Shown: positions 25,811 to 33,110, counted from the stretch's first letter. The stretch is DNA of 64,000 nt from Lytechinus pictus (GCF_037042905.1 NC_087254.1:17850603-17914602), one strand, 5' to 3'. The notes: a model not told the origin generated them from the letters alone. Numbers and translations: made by a program.

Positions 25811-28260
25811 TGTCAAATTTTGGGGCGGCCAATTTTGCCCCCCCTGTGAAAAATCCTAGGTACGCCACTGATGGTATGCCAATGCTGTACACAGCACACA
25901 CTTTAAAAAATCATATTTAAATGTCACTTTTGTGACCAAAATTACTAATTTCTATACAGTTGCAATTTATTTTTCATTAGTAAGGCCCCCATTCCACAGA
26001 ACAGAGACCGTTGAAAGACCACTGAAAGACTTAAAATTGGCGAGGTCTTACAGCGGTCTTCAAGATCACTGAAATTTGTCATCTCTGTGGAATGGCTCAG
26101 AAAGACCCCTCAAAGAACTCTGAAAGACTGATGGATATTTCTTGTCTTACTGGTTTTAGACTAGTCCTATAGAGATCTTTCAATGGTCTTTCAGAGATCT
26201 TTTATGCAACAAGTGATCTTTCAGAATTCTTTCCATGGACTTTGCCTGGTCTTTCAATGGTCTTTCAATGATCTTTCAATGATCTCTCATGAGTCTTACA
26301 GTGATCTCCGCAAAAATCTTGAGAGACTGCCGAAAGATCATTGAAAGACTATGAAGACCTTTGAAAGTTCATCGAAAGACTGCTGAAAGACCACTGAAAG
26401 ACCATTTTCTTGTAAGACCGTTGTAAGACTGTTTTGAACCGTTTCAAAAAGTTTTGGAGCCCATGAAGACCCCGAAGACCGCTGAAAGATTGGTCAGGAC
26501 TTGTGTAAGACCTCAAAGACCATTGTAGGTTCATTGAGAGACCTCTGTAAGATCGACCAAAATTCATGGTCTTTGAAAGGTCTTTCAGCGGTCTTGCTCT
26601 CTGTGGAATGGCCCCTTTACCAGGGAATAATTTTTGTATTCACCAGAGCGCTCAAAAACTTAAATTTTGGGCATATTTTTGTGTACGCCCTCTATTGGTG
26701 GAAAGTAATATGGCAAAAAAATTTTCATTTTTTAATCTCTATGTTTAATTAAGAAAAAATAATTTAAAGAATCAAATTTACCCAAGAGCCAAGTTATATG
26801 ATGAACAGTAGAGGCGCACGGCCAATATTGGAGACTGTCTCCAATGTGGGAGATTATCTCAAATATCAGAGACTTTTGTAAAGAATTTGGGTATCCAATT
26901 TCAGAGACAGTCTCCAGTTTTGGAGACCAATTTCCTTTGTTTACATTTGCTGCAAAAGGATTACCTTGGCGGCAAATAAAAATGTGATAAGGAGATTCCT
27001 CATGAAAAATTACACCTTTTCACCTTCTACTTTAAATATTCACCGTCTACTTTTGTTTTGATAAGGATTTTTGTTGTCAATCACACACAAAACAAATGGG
27101 CTTCTGACCTCAGCGAGACAAAATTTTGGGTGGAAAAAATCATGCTTTTGTTGGTGTTGTTTCTTTTGTCCTTTTGCAAAGCAAGTCTCCAATGTGGGAG
27201 ATTGTCTCCCCTATTATTGGAGAGAGTCTCCCATATTGGCCGTGCGCCTCTACTGATGAATAGCTGTAATGGAAACAGTGTACAAAAATCAAGCATTTGT
27301 CCCAAAGAAAAAGAGAAAATAAGCCAAACATAGACAGCTGGCAGCCGTCTGTTTCGAGGAGTTTTTTAACATTTTTTTTATTTTTTATTCTCCTCGTACA
27401 CAGACGGCTCGCTAGCGTGCAGCCACCATTAGGGGACTTGCAATGCGAAATCCCCCCGTCGGGGCTCTTCAATTTTTGTCTTTAATGAATAAAAATTTTG
27501 AAAATTAACGCGACCAAAATGCAAATTAATATTCCCTCTTGGCATTAATTGCCCACTTCCCCGTTTTATCCGATCTTAAGTACATAAACATATGGCCATT
27601 GAGTCCCCTGTACAGATCGCGCTAGAACTTCGGTCTCTGTATTTGGTGAGTGAAGCCAACGGAGTTCAGCTGAACAACCAACATAACAGAGACCGAAGCT
27701 TTTGGTCTAAGCCAAACATTGCTACCCTTATTTTGGAACACATGGAGATGTATCTGACTTTCTGAGAACAAGGTTATATCATATTCATAACCTTATTCAT
27801 TGAATGAGTGGATCACGATGACACTCGGACTAGTCTCTATTTATAAGACTAAGTTTTAAATAAAATGTAATAATTTTGCCATAATTTTGTATAGCACACA
27901 ATTTTCCTGTGCATGTCTCTTTCATTTTATGAAAAGTTTGATTGTAGAAATTATGTTATCGATCTCGCCAATTTAACACGGTGACAGATACGAGAATGTC
28001 TTAAACTCGAAGTTAACCGGGCCGGCTGTGCATACAGCTACCTATAGTATACTCTATATATAGTCGAATTAACACACACATTTTTAAACATGTGGGGCAC
28101 TAAGTTATTTTTACTTCAGAAATGGGAAAATTCCCGTTCCACCTGTTTAATTCAATAATTGAACGACTCCCAACCATGATTCAATAATAAGAGAATGTAC
28201 ATTGTTTAAAAAAGATTAAAAATCATTTGAATCTTACTTCGCTTTTAAAGTAGTCGCCAT
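738..28260 (-). CDS. TBL3: TBL3 (transducin beta-like 3, Utp13 orthologue), 19 coding exons, 3' end outside window
   Basis: WD40-repeat protein of the UTP-B part of the U3 snoRNP/small-subunit processome, acting in nucleolar 18S rRNA processing. Exons read by hand, in coding order: 28238-28260, 23133-23274, 22191-22238, 21537-21614, 20557-20705, 19503-19595, 16524-16677, 10369-10471, 9180-9394, 8015-8156, 7222-7280, 6435-6541, 5807-5945, 4341-4502, 3866-3934, 3016-3086, 2196-2352, 1095-1153, 738-841. Every junction is GT-AG and phases close throughout, giving 691 residues plus one base. Human-like landmarks: HTMLSSGRD, GHTHSVGT, DINSVCLSPNDKLLATGSQD, GHRRGIWCVQFSP, and EQQLSNLMLSKKF at the start of the Utp13 C-terminal domain. 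About 115 residues expected from the roughly 808-aa family length are missing, presumably left of base 1. The start (MATTLKA) rests on phase and a short first exon, so it is less certain than the rest. The last exon could end at 750, but the donor at 738 (GTGAGT) is much stronger. Confidence 0.95.
1127..1246. repeat. 60-bp tandem duplication covering the exon 18 acceptor of TBL3
   Basis: Two nearly identical 60-bp units (for example tcaagttcaatctgggttac at 1131 and again at 1191). The left unit is the functional 5' part of the exon with acceptor ...gattag. The right unit lies in the upstream intron and carries a second acceptor ending ...gatcag followed by the same coding start. Confidence 0.85.
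1520..2110. other. TBL3 intron with hairpin-forming repeats
   Basis: Contains a local inverted repeat around gtacggtgtt...aacaccgtac (about 1540-1600) and repeated ccaatatctga words near 2028-2085. It looks like degenerate mobile DNA; no gene seen. Confidence 0.35.
2353..3865. other. TBL3 introns, no recognisable element
   Basis: Apart from the exon at 3016-3086, these stretches are AT-rich intron sequence with no long frame, repeat or RNA gene that I can recognise. Confidence 0.5.
4995..5778. mobile_element. 784-bp DNA element with 18-bp perfect terminal inverted repeats
   Basis: Starts AGGGACAGTGATTTTCCG and ends with its exact reverse complement. The interior is rich in the word TTCCGTTT(C), and GCGATCGC lies beside the right end. 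Several short frames inside show no transposase motif, so it is nonautonomous. It sits in the TBL3 intron between exons 13 and 14. Confidence 0.8.
6145..6300. repeat. copy of a dispersed G/C-tract repeat
   Basis: Shares gggctttttt...aagccccccccc followed by a ...cttggttgttgat...gcgaaaaatggca segment with copies near 8300-8410 and 20015-20190. Diverged and noncoding. Confidence 0.45.
7693..8003. repeat. (GAT)n microsatellite-like tract
   Basis: About 310 bp of GATGAT/AATGAT trinucleotides. It ends about 11 bases from the splice donor of TBL3 exon 10 (donor at 8014-8013), so on the transcript the intron opens straight into an (AUC)n tract. Long open frames on both strands here are artefacts of the repeat. 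Confidence 0.95.
8300..8410. repeat. copy of the aaccctaaaaa-type dispersed repeat
   Basis: Begins aaccctaaaaatactgggctattt and continues with tgatctcagtcat...agaaattggca, matching the copy at 20015-20190. Noncoding, in a TBL3 intron. Confidence 0.45.
8545..9154. mobile_element. TTAA-flanked MITE with long imperfect inverted repeats
   Basis: TTAA at both edges (8545-8548, 9151-9154). The left end AAGGTCGAGTCCACCCC pairs with the right end ...GGGATAAACTTGCCCTT; pairing continues through attttgatg...catcaaaat and a central tttgcat/atgcaaa. TTAA target duplications are known for piggyBac and Kolobok elements; the superfamily is not settled here. Confidence 0.75.
9861..10135. repeat. two tandem copies of a 148-bp unit with AGGTCAAAGGTCA motifs
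   Basis: The segment tcaattcttcttatccaagttaatt...atgacctttgaccttgaccc...ttacactcttctaat occurs twice. Each unit contains TGACCTTTGACCT, a direct repeat of the nuclear-receptor half-site with one-base spacing. It is related in content to the array at 17743-18991. Confidence 0.7.
10472..11314. other. TBL3 intron 8 (10472-16523), proximal part, no gene
   Basis: AT-rich intron with several accggt-containing words (attataccggttat, caataccggta, attccggttat) that look like remnants of an inverted repeat. No coding signal. Confidence 0.35.
11861..12691 (+). CDS. LINE ORF1 protein (coiled coil plus RRM-like domain)
   Basis: 276 aa from the ATG at 11861 (MPNLRSNSTQSSKDS). An upstream in-frame extension has no ATG. 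Residues about 25-110 form a charged coiled coil (AVEKAMERESCKIHQEIERR). Then comes an L1-ORF1-like RRM core (RRNNIRVFGIPE) and a basic C-terminal domain (RPIIVKLISYKSKLAFIRNR). Such proteins bind LINE RNA and form trimeric or multimeric particles. The frame is uninterrupted and starts about 390 bp from the element's 5' end. Confidence 0.85.
   Translation: MPNLRSNSTQSSKDSIDGVNTTQDNNIDLLNNIEVVVQKAVEKAMERESCKIHQEIERRDANMRELIEQKLGCLNELKVSIDKKIQQLQELHQSTVTAHEKVTELTRDLHDLQQYSRRNNIRVFGIPEKAEEDTDALVCSMAERIGVRITAQDIDRSHRVGRRVPQHDSSEGNTYATAAARNTQKNPDRPRPIIVKLISYKSKLAFIRNRRKLKGSGVVVAEDLTKSNANLLSLTSRHEKVRTAWSTDGRIFAMIKCTNGREIRKLITSPAALTDL
12911..13729 (+). CDS. LINE ORF2, endonuclease portion (frame broken at its end)
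   Basis: AP-endonuclease-like domain that nicks target DNA. Signature residues in order: FHFNCRSL, GLTETWLN, GGGVGMYIRKD, LIGVLYRPPN, LMGDFNIN. The frame leaves the endonuclease inside a run of T residues near 13708-13718, just before the SDHFPIF motif that the next frame supplies. The start at 12911 is the first ATG. A single homopolymer indel explains the break; it may be a real mutation or an assembly error. Confidence 0.85.
   Translation: MSFNAIFSQCPDLQQVQLNLKILHDHISPANVNDHNPDQFYYSSEYFNSLIKANYNKNDVDSHLSCFHFNCRSLPQNFDSLSSFLSLLCMQSTVIGLTETWLNVNCFVDFYNINNYVFISNGRKSKRGGGVGMYIRKDIHYVRRVDMDLSSSSAESIFAEIDIDHQKILIGVLYRPPNQSIDQFLTYLNEVLHIVQSEKKLFYLMGDFNINILHVGKVQYVDEFLDTMLSNNLSPLIRYPSRVSSNSFTLIDNIFTNDPEIRHSGLFFFGYQ
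13680..15932 (+). CDS. LINE ORF2, reverse transcriptase portion
   Basis: An open frame of 750 codons overlapping the endonuclease frame, which it continues after the T-run shift. Motifs: SDHFPIF (last endonuclease motif), LARVIPIFKSGS, NYRPISVLPVFSKVFEKC, YGFRAGNSTSHAL, LDLSKAFDTLDH, CGVPQGSILGPLLFLIYINDL, the active site ILFADDTSIF, and a C-terminal domain ending NAKTLNLFKTKFKRYLL. It carries out target-primed reverse transcription. No internal stop; part of a selfish element, not a host gene. Confidence 0.9.
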   Translation: MIPKYVIQGFFFSDISDHFPIFCIAHKNQNKPREDNFIYKRDINDDNILQFAHILYNNEWDFFNLNANETYNKFHDIFTKAYESCFPVKAVRIKKKVISAPWFNEDVHKLIKKRNRLYKLYLKNKSTYRKTVYRQVRNKTVDKIKQAKKEYYRNKLNNAKGNMTKTWNVINMALGKENKKTHVSKIVLDDGSVVNEKIISDVFNDFFANVGFNLNNKFVSFDNNYVGKYIIRNTKSAFLNPTSPCEIFNIIKNFKSNTSAGYDDISMKVVKKINIYICKPLSEIINKCFICGVFPDKLKLARVIPIFKSGSREVLSNYRPISVLPVFSKVFEKCIYSRLLSFIQKCNILSLNQYGFRAGNSTSHALTNFIRNVTNAIDNEEVMLGVFLDLSKAFDTLDHDILIYKLQLYGIRGAVLDLFKSYLQNREQFVTVNGFKSERRHLRCGVPQGSILGPLLFLIYINDLCNTSEVLKYILFADDTSIFMSHKDPFELQSIFNNELDNISNWLYMNKLTVNVKKTNFMMFTNRNVDIDQISISLAGSEIKHVSSLKFLGVTIDDKLTWKSHLNVICNKISRNIGILFRIKMLPSSILKMIYNAIIAPFLDYGIYVWGSAAKIYLDRLFKLQKRAIRIVNHSSFLAHTSPIFYNLKLLNIYDIYQYQLGIFMFLCYRKLLPISLLEYFNLNCNIHSYPTRNANNFHLPKIRTSLSQQSIIYQGPVVWNSLTDEIRNAKTLNLFKTKFKRYLLEKYSG
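16953..17211. mobile_element. 259-bp MITE-like inverted repeat
   Basis: Left GTCTTACAAAGAGTTGCGAT and right ...ATCGTAACTCTTTGTAAGAC are near-perfect inverted repeats extending over gattgatccaatcaat. Noncoding, in a TBL3 intron. Confidence 0.7.
17743..18991. mobile_element. element with 13-bp inverted ends and internal tandem units rich in AGGTCAAAGGTCA motifs
   Basis: Ends GTCTCACCTGCAT and ATGCAGGTGAGAC are perfect inverted repeats. Between them are about six or seven diverged units of roughly 150 bp sharing gaccttggtcatgtgacctg, aggatgttcagtgatacttg and aagtttcatgaactag. Most units carry TGACCTTTGACCTT. The right flank cgaaaaaagcggcgcctatag recurs in inverted form at 48.6 kb, so this is a dispersed family. 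No protein is coded. Confidence 0.7.
19080..19502. other. TBL3 intron, nothing recognised
   Basis: A short frame around 19100-19303 has no family resemblance. No repeat or RNA signal was seen. Confidence 0.4.
19612..19897 (-). mobile_element. tRNA-derived SINE
   Basis: Read on the minus strand it begins with a tRNA-like head: an A-box-like tggcccagtggattagtctc and a B box GGTTCGAATTCC. The body contains ctgcactcgacccaggtgag and gaatgggtaccc, shared with the SINEs at 22.6 and 46.6 kb. The far end carries an aataat-rich tail. Confidence 0.8.
20015..20190. repeat. third copy of the aaccctaaaaa-type repeat
   Basis: Shares aaccctaaaaagacagggctattt, atgcctaagaagacggggg and gacagaaattggcaac with the copies near 6.2 and 8.3 kb. 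Confidence 0.5.
20197..20572 (-). repeat. four tandem 94-bp copies of the 3' end of TBL3 exon 5 with its splice donor
   Basis: Units start at 20197, 20291, 20385 and 20479 with an exact 94-bp period; the next start, 20573, lies inside the functional exon (20557-20705). On the coding strand each unit holds the 3' exon segment (TIKLWDIIRQY...LRGSQG-like), the donor ...TTAG|GTAAG and a few intron bases. Units are almost identical. The donor of the functional exon is itself the one in the last unit. Confidence 0.9.
20750..21300. repeat. about three tandem copies of a roughly 200-bp unit
   Basis: Units share gatgcagaaataaagaaat.agagcaa, taaacaaaaactttaagaa, cctcatatcatttgac and gatgacctttgacc. 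The same family appears in opposite orientation at 62492-62880 and flanks the LTR retrotransposon. Confidence 0.65.
21769..21842. repeat. (CTA)n/(CTC)n triplet tract
   Basis: Triplet microsatellite in a TBL3 intron. It generates spurious poly-Leu and poly-Ser frames. Confidence 0.85.
22520..22757 (-). mobile_element. degraded tRNA-derived SINE
   Basis: On the minus strand the head reads gtggctcaatggataagtctcc with a B-box-like ggttcgagtccc, then cacccaggtgtagtaactgggtacccggtagg. Same family as the SINEs at 19.6 and 46.6 kb but more diverged. Confidence 0.75.
23545..24692. mobile_element. 1.15-kb DNA element, CAGTRGAGG ends, 5-bp target duplication
   Basis: Left CAGTAGAGGTGCTGGTC and right ...GACCAGCGCCTCCACTG form inverted ends, followed inward by ttgggat(t/c)gtccca. 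TTTAA flanks both sides (23540-23544, 24693-24697). No transposase frame. Ends match those of the smaller element at 26806-27255. It lies in TBL3 intron 1. Confidence 0.8.
24693..25530. other. TBL3 intron 1, no recognised element
   Basis: AT-rich sequence. An open frame near 25001-25258 has no resemblance to any family I know. Confidence 0.4.
25540..25870. mobile_element. GC-rich-ended element with 82-bp poly-T minisatellite
   Basis: The left end ctagcgtacctacgggggg and the right end cctaggtacgccactg are partly inverted. Inside are three copies of an 82-bp unit (gcttgtcaaattt at 25644, 25726 and 25808), each with a run of 19 or more T residues and gtattgatgacccc. Noncoding. Confidence 0.6.
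25874..25984. repeat. diverged repeat, inverted partner of 33453-33563
   Basis: The reverse complement shares ttactaatgaaaaataa, ttttggtcacaaaagtg, gattttttaaagtgtgtg and ggcatacc with 33453-33563. Noncoding. Confidence 0.6.
25983..26616. mobile_element. foldback MITE packed with GAAAGAC/GTCTTTC words
   Basis: The ends GGCCCCCATTCCACAGA and CTCTGTGGAATGGCCCC are inverted repeats. The 0.63-kb interior consists almost entirely of short words such as ttgaaagacc, ctgaaagac and gatctttcaatggtctt in both orientations. Noncoding. Confidence 0.75.
26806..27255. mobile_element. 450-bp DNA element, CAGTAGAGGCGC ends, ATGAA target duplication
   Basis: CAGTAGAGGCGCACGGCCAA and its exact inverse close the element. 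ATGAA flanks both ends (26801-26805, 27256-27260). The subterminal parts repeat ggagactgtctcc and gtgggagattgtctcc hairpin words. Noncoding; related at its ends to 23545-24692. Confidence 0.85.
27332..27709. repeat. structured repeat, copy 1 (partner at 41377-41829)
   Basis: Contains three stem-forming segments: gcagccgtctgtttcgagga with tcctcgtacacagacggctc; ccccccgtcgggg; and cttcggtctctgt with acagagaccgaag. A second copy with the same order lies 14 kb away. No coding frame is shared. Confidence 0.7.
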
Positions 28261-28372
28261 AGTATAGTAGTCTATACCAATGCCAACAATTTGGACTTAG
28301 GTTAGAGACTTTCCACATGCACAGATCTCGGAGAATCGGGCTTTTCGGCATGCAATATGCATGCAGCATTCA
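28261..28372 (-). promoter_or_regulatory. presumed TBL3 5' UTR/promoter side
   Basis: Short nonrepetitive stretch between the TBL3 ATG and the GC-rich inverted-repeat element that starts at 28373. No clear TATA box was seen. The role is inferred from position only; if the transcription start lies further upstream, the mobile element is inside the promoter or 5' UTR. Confidence 0.25.
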
Positions 28373-29210
28373 GCCGGTGTAGCGGCGGATTCGGTTCCAC
28401 CGGCGGATACCGTATCCGCCGGCAGATATCGTTCTTAATGGCCGATATCGTTTTTAATCGGAACCATATCCGCCGGGTTTGACGCGGCTTGATGTTTGCA
28501 GATTTGGTTCCTCGGCGGATTTGGTTCTATTGACGATACATGTAATATTTATTTGGACAGACGTCCAACCTCGGCAGCGCGCGCATGCGCGGCTCTGGCA
28601 ATGTCGTTACCAATGGGGGGAGGGGATTTTCGTCCGCCTTTAGACTTTTAGTGAATTTTTATTCAGGGGCGGATCCATACAGCTTTTGACGAAGGGCTCG
28701 ATGGGGGTGAGGGAATAGGAGAAACAATGACTCGATATATCATGTATACATAGACCTGGCACATGCGCCAAAACTTTGCTATTTATTATTATCAGATTTT
28801 GATGAAATTTTCATCATTTTGTTTTGTAGGCCCTACGTGAAAATTTATACTACTTTAAGTCCGCAGTATGCATCGAAATCTTTAACTGTGCTTTTTCACA
28901 CCATGATTAGTGTAAGTTTGCCAGACTGGCGAAAATTTGTACCCCCATATAGGCCTATAGTTTTTATAAAACTACAGATTTTCAACGAGTTAAAACTTCA
29001 TGATTTCAAAATAAATGAGGCAAATTAGTTTATGAATATATATTGCTGTTAACTCATATTATTGCTTGTAGAGTGCTAATTTTTTGTGAAAACATTTAAA
29101 AAAAGAATTTCAAAACATGATTAATATCTTATGTAGTTTATTGTAGGCCTATTTTTAATTTGTTTTTTTTTTATTCCTTTTTTTTCAATATTTTTGTTAA
29201 GGAATCTGAA

Positions 29211-29657
29211 TTAAAGGGATGGTCCGGGCTGAAAATATTTATATCTTAATACATAGAGTAGAATTCACTGAGCAAAATGCAGAAAATTTCATCAAAATCG
29301 GATAACAAATAATAAAGTTATTGAAGTTTAAAGTTAAGCAATATTTTGTGAAAACAGTCATCATGAATATTCATTAGTTGGGCTGATGATGTCACATCCC
29401 CATTTTCCGTTTTCTTATGTTATCACACAAAACCATATTTTTTTCATTTATTTCATACTTGTGTGAATAATATGTCTCCCTTATAATGAAATAAGTTGCA
29501 GCAATAAATATCTAATGCACTAAATCAGTTGTCAATCCAAATTTTCTAGTTCTTGGAGGAAAAAATTTGAATAAACCTAATTTCATATAATAAATTACAA
29601 AAGAACAAGTGGAGATGTGACATCATCAGTCCACCTAATGGATATTCATGACGTAAC
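29211..29657. mobile_element. TTAA-type MITE, right end truncated
   Basis: Starts TTAAAGGGATGGTCCGGGCTG and contains aaatttcatcaaaatcggat and central gatgatgtcacatcc...atgtgacatcatcagtcc inverted parts. It is related in design to 8545-9154 but stops at a G-rich junction near 29657. Confidence 0.6.
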
Positions 29658-29689
29658 AGGCGGGGGGGGAGTTGCCCCCTGTCGGATTT

Positions 29690-29870
29690 AACCAGGAATA
29701 AAAGAAAAACGGGAAAGGAAAAAAAAGGAGGGAGAAAGAAAGGGAAAGGGGAATGAGGGGAAAAGGAAAGGAAAAAGTGAAAAGAAAACGAAGAAAAAAA
29801 CACTTTTTAATGGAAAAGGAAGGAAATCGGGAAAATGAACATTTGAGAAAGAACAAATCAAAAAGTGTAG
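29690..29870. repeat. GA-rich low-complexity tract
   Basis: Purine-rich stretch; open frames on the opposite strand are poly-Phe/Ser artefacts. Confidence 0.85.
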
Positions 29871-30420
29871 AATATGATTTTATTTACTGAATATAATGCC
29901 AAAAAATAGCTCAAAGTTAGATTCTTCTTTGTGCAAACTTAATCTCTGATTAACGTCAGTCTGAGTCTGACTCTGTCCCTAATCATCAGAATAAAGGCAA
30001 AATGTTGAGGCTTTCCTCTTCAAGGCCTAATGTAACTAGAATCCGAAAGGTAGCTGGCTCTCAATTAGACTAAGGCTAACCCACCTCTTCTTCGAACTTC
30101 ATTTCGCAACGTTATTCACGCGCGGTGCGCGTGCATGCATGACGTGTGAACGTGATGAATGAAGGATATCGCGATAGCGCAAGAACGATATCTTCCGAAT
30201 CTTCCGAAGGGAGTGGCCTTTTTTGGTACTGAATCCGCCGGAGGAGAACCATATCCGCCGGCGGATTTGGTGCCTAGAACAGTATCTGCCAGGCGCAGGA
30301 TCCGCCGGTACACCGGCCGCAGCTAGCGCATATAGCGCAGTGCATACGTACAGCTAAAGCACGTGTGTTTGACTGAAACTAGCGACTACTTTTGTTCGCG
30401 TTTAGAGTATGATATGATAG

Positions 30421-31843
30421 GTAGGGGAAGGCGGGGTAAGTTGTGACACTTAATTTTTGCATTTTGCATGTTAGAATTGATATGACTAATAATATTGTAG
30501 AAATAAGTACCTTGCCTTTAAATTTGATTCTTGGGAAACGTTTTTCACCTATATATAACTTTCTACCCCCACACTGAAATTCATTGTGACCTTTGAAAAA
30601 AACGATGTCAAATGGCTCAACTTGCCCCATATGTGGGGCCCGGGGGGGCCAGTTCCATTCACGAGTGGATACCATGCGCGACCATGGGGTCTCGAAAAGC
30701 ACCCTAAACACGTAATTTCCATATTCTGAAAATGCACCCCTTAACAAGTATTGGCGTGTGAAACCCTACCCTTAACAAGTATTGGAAACAAAACGATACC
30801 CTTGGCAAATATTCCCTGAAATGAACCCCTAAACAAGTACATGAATGTTTTATTGTTACGGGTCTTTCGGTCGTCGGCTTTACCTAATTTGGTTTAGTAC
30901 GACCGCATCTTCTACATCTCGCGAAAATTGGACTCTAAACACGAAGTGTTGGGCAAAAAGGACATCCTTTATAAAACATTTTAATTTTGTTTTATCATCC
31001 CCGCAAATTCGACCCTAAACACGTAATTGTCCTAGCGAAATAGATACCCTTTTTTCATTATTTTTGTGTTTTTGACACCCTTATCACGTTACGTACGTAA
31101 CGTGCCCTATCGTGAAAAGGACATCCTTTTTACGTGTTTTTTTGGTCGCGCATGGTATCCACTCGTCAATGTAAGTGGCCCCCCCGGGATGTGGGGTAAG
31201 TTGTGCCACAAAAACTAAGTACAAAATGTATACGGGAAGAAGCAGCATATGTCAATTTTTTATTTCAAGTCCTTCCACTCGCTAATTCCCTATAAATACT
31301 AACATCCTCTAAAAGTAAAAGAACTGTCATGTGAATTTGCACCTTTCTGCTTGCATATCAATGGCTTTTCAAGTTTTTTTTTTGGTTTTATTATACATTA
31401 CAATAAGAATTACCATGGCTCAACAATTTTACTTGCCACATGTTGGCTTGCTCAAAGTACCCCAGTCCGAACTTAATGCGATATTTTCACATCCACACAA
31501 TTCTTATGCATCCATCATTTAAAAGACTATGACAAGAATGAAGATCCATACCTGGACTAACAATCTTGTTCTTATTTCTTTATTATATTTAAAGACGTGT
31601 GTGGGTAAAAAGCACTCATCTTTAATTTTTACACCCTTTTTTACTTTTTTGGCTGAAATTTGTATTTTTCCCTCTAAAAAAGTACTTTTTGTTTCAAATT
31701 AAAAAACAATGTGGTTGGGTAAAGGGTTATGTAATGGGTCATTAATACATGACACCACCACTAATATCTGACTCATTCATTATTAGCCTGGGGCGGTGGC
31801 TCAACTTGCCCCTATATGCTCAACTTACCCCGCCTTCCCCTAC
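30421..31843. mobile_element. 1.42-kb DNA element with perfect 23-bp inverted ends, host of a nested MITE
   Basis: The left end gtaggggaaggcggggtaag has its exact inverse at 31821-31843. Related words (cttgcccc, gtggggtaagttgtg, ggctcaacttgcc) recur inside. It is split by the 550-bp element at 30639-31188; without that it would be about 0.87 kb. No transposase frame. Confidence 0.8.
30639..31188. mobile_element. CCCGGGGGGGCC MITE, copy 1, with 8-bp target duplication ATGTGGGG
   Basis: The ends CCCGGGGGGGCC and GGCCCCCCCGGG are perfect inverses and extend into gagtggataccatgcgcgac. ATGTGGGG occurs directly on both sides (30631-30638, 31189-31196). Nearly identical to the copy at 54031-54581. 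Noncoding. Confidence 0.92.
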
Positions 31844-32380
31844 GGATATCGGTATGGTACGTATACCCATTTAAAATGTTGGGCAACGTACTGTCCTCTG
31901 TGTTGGGTATGGGTAGGCCTAATCCCCATTTATTTTTTTTGCTTGTCAAAAATTTTTGGTGGCCCCCCCCCCCTAAACCTAAATTTTCTGGCTTCCGCCG
32001 CCAATGGGCCTAACGTATGTTGGTTAAAAAGAATATATTAATCCTGGACAATTTTTATTCAATTGAGCAAATTTATTATACCTAATCATTGGTTTGTATT
32101 ACCCAATTTGGGCAGATTTTAACCAATAGTTATGTGGACAGTATTGCCCATGCAGGGATGGTTGTATCATACAGCTATAGCTCTATGGTTATATTAGTTG
32201 GGCATTTTTTGCCCAACGTACACTTTTCTTGAAGTTATTTATAGGCCTATACTAGTATACTTACTTGAGTCTTGGATGAATAATCAATTCCGACAACAGC
32301 AACAATAAATCATTACATTATAATAAGCAAAGAGAAAAGAACAAAAATCGCAGAAAATATCCTATGACAGAACATGAGGC
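31844..32380. other. intergenic, fragments of repeats
   Basis: Contains ttgcttgtcaaaaatttttggtgg, similar to the poly-T minisatellite unit at 25.6 kb. No gene seen. Confidence 0.4.
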
Positions 32381-32389
32381 CACTCTATG

Positions 32390-32545
32390 AAACTTGCCAA
32401 ACCCAAGTTGATCGTTGTGGCGTGTGCCTGAAATCCATGCAAGCTATGTGGGGAAGTTAAAAATTGATGCAGAGGTTCGAGTCCTGGTCACGTCTTTCGG
32501 ATGGTGACGTTAAAGGTCGGTCCCATGCAGTCGTAAATCTGATTG
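32390..32545 (+). mobile_element. probable SINE fragment
   Basis: A B-box-like ggttcgagtcctgg is followed by tctttcggatggtgacgttaaaggtcggtcc, a sequence style common in invertebrate SINE bodies. The 5' limit is uncertain. Confidence 0.4.
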
Positions 32546-33110
32546 ACAGATCTCCTTTTTCCTTTTGCTCTCTCTTTCCTTCTTCCATTATTTTATTTCT
32601 TTTTTCATTCCCGCTCTTCCCTTCATTCGTTCCTACCTCTCTTTCATTCTTTATTTTCTTCTTTCCTTCGATCGATCGTCCCTCATTTTTTCTTACTTAT
32701 TTAATTTTTCCCCTTTTTCTTTCACTCCTTCATTCATTCTTTCACACATTAACTAATTTCTTTCCTTTTCTTAATTTCCTTTATTCAAAGAACGAAGGAA
32801 ACTTTTTTCTTTCCTTATTTATTCTTTCTTTCGATCGATCTAGTATTCTTTAATTTTCCTTCTTTCTTCTCCATTCTCTTTTCCCTTTTCTCTCTCCTTC
32901 ATTCTTTCTTCACCCATTTGTTCACCCTCTCTTTCTTTCCCTTTTTTGCTTTATCTTTGCATGGCATTTCCTTATTTCTTTCTTTAATTTCTTTCTTTCT
33001 TTCTTTTATTTCTTTCTATCTATCTTTCTTCCTTCCTTTCTTTCTTTCTAAATTCTTTCTTTTTTAATTCTTTCTTTCGTTCTTTAGTTACTTTCAGTGA
33101 TTCCCTTTTT
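32546..33110. repeat. CT-rich (TTTC)n tract
   Basis: About 560 bp of pyrimidine-rich repeats with occasional cgatcgatcg. Its open frames are artefacts. Confidence 0.85.

Larger units (their letters stand above)
28373..30317. mobile_element. 1.95-kb composite element with GCCGGTGTA-CGGCGGAT inverted ends
   Basis: Left 28373-28390 and right 30300-30317 match at 17 of 18 positions when inverted. Subterminal regions repeat GGCGGAT and accatatccgccgg in both orientations. The middle holds other repeats: a truncated TTAA MITE and a GA-rich tract. It borders the TBL3 start. Confidence 0.65.

Noticed and set aside
25459-25849. Poly-Phe frames
   Set aside because: Products of long T runs in an 82-bp minisatellite.
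30379-30747. 122-codon minus frame, also seen near 53951-54139
   Set aside because: The shared part is simply the MITE end read in one frame.
32464-32853. 129-codon Phe/Ser-rich frame
   Set aside because: Compositional frame in a CT-rich tract; no domain.
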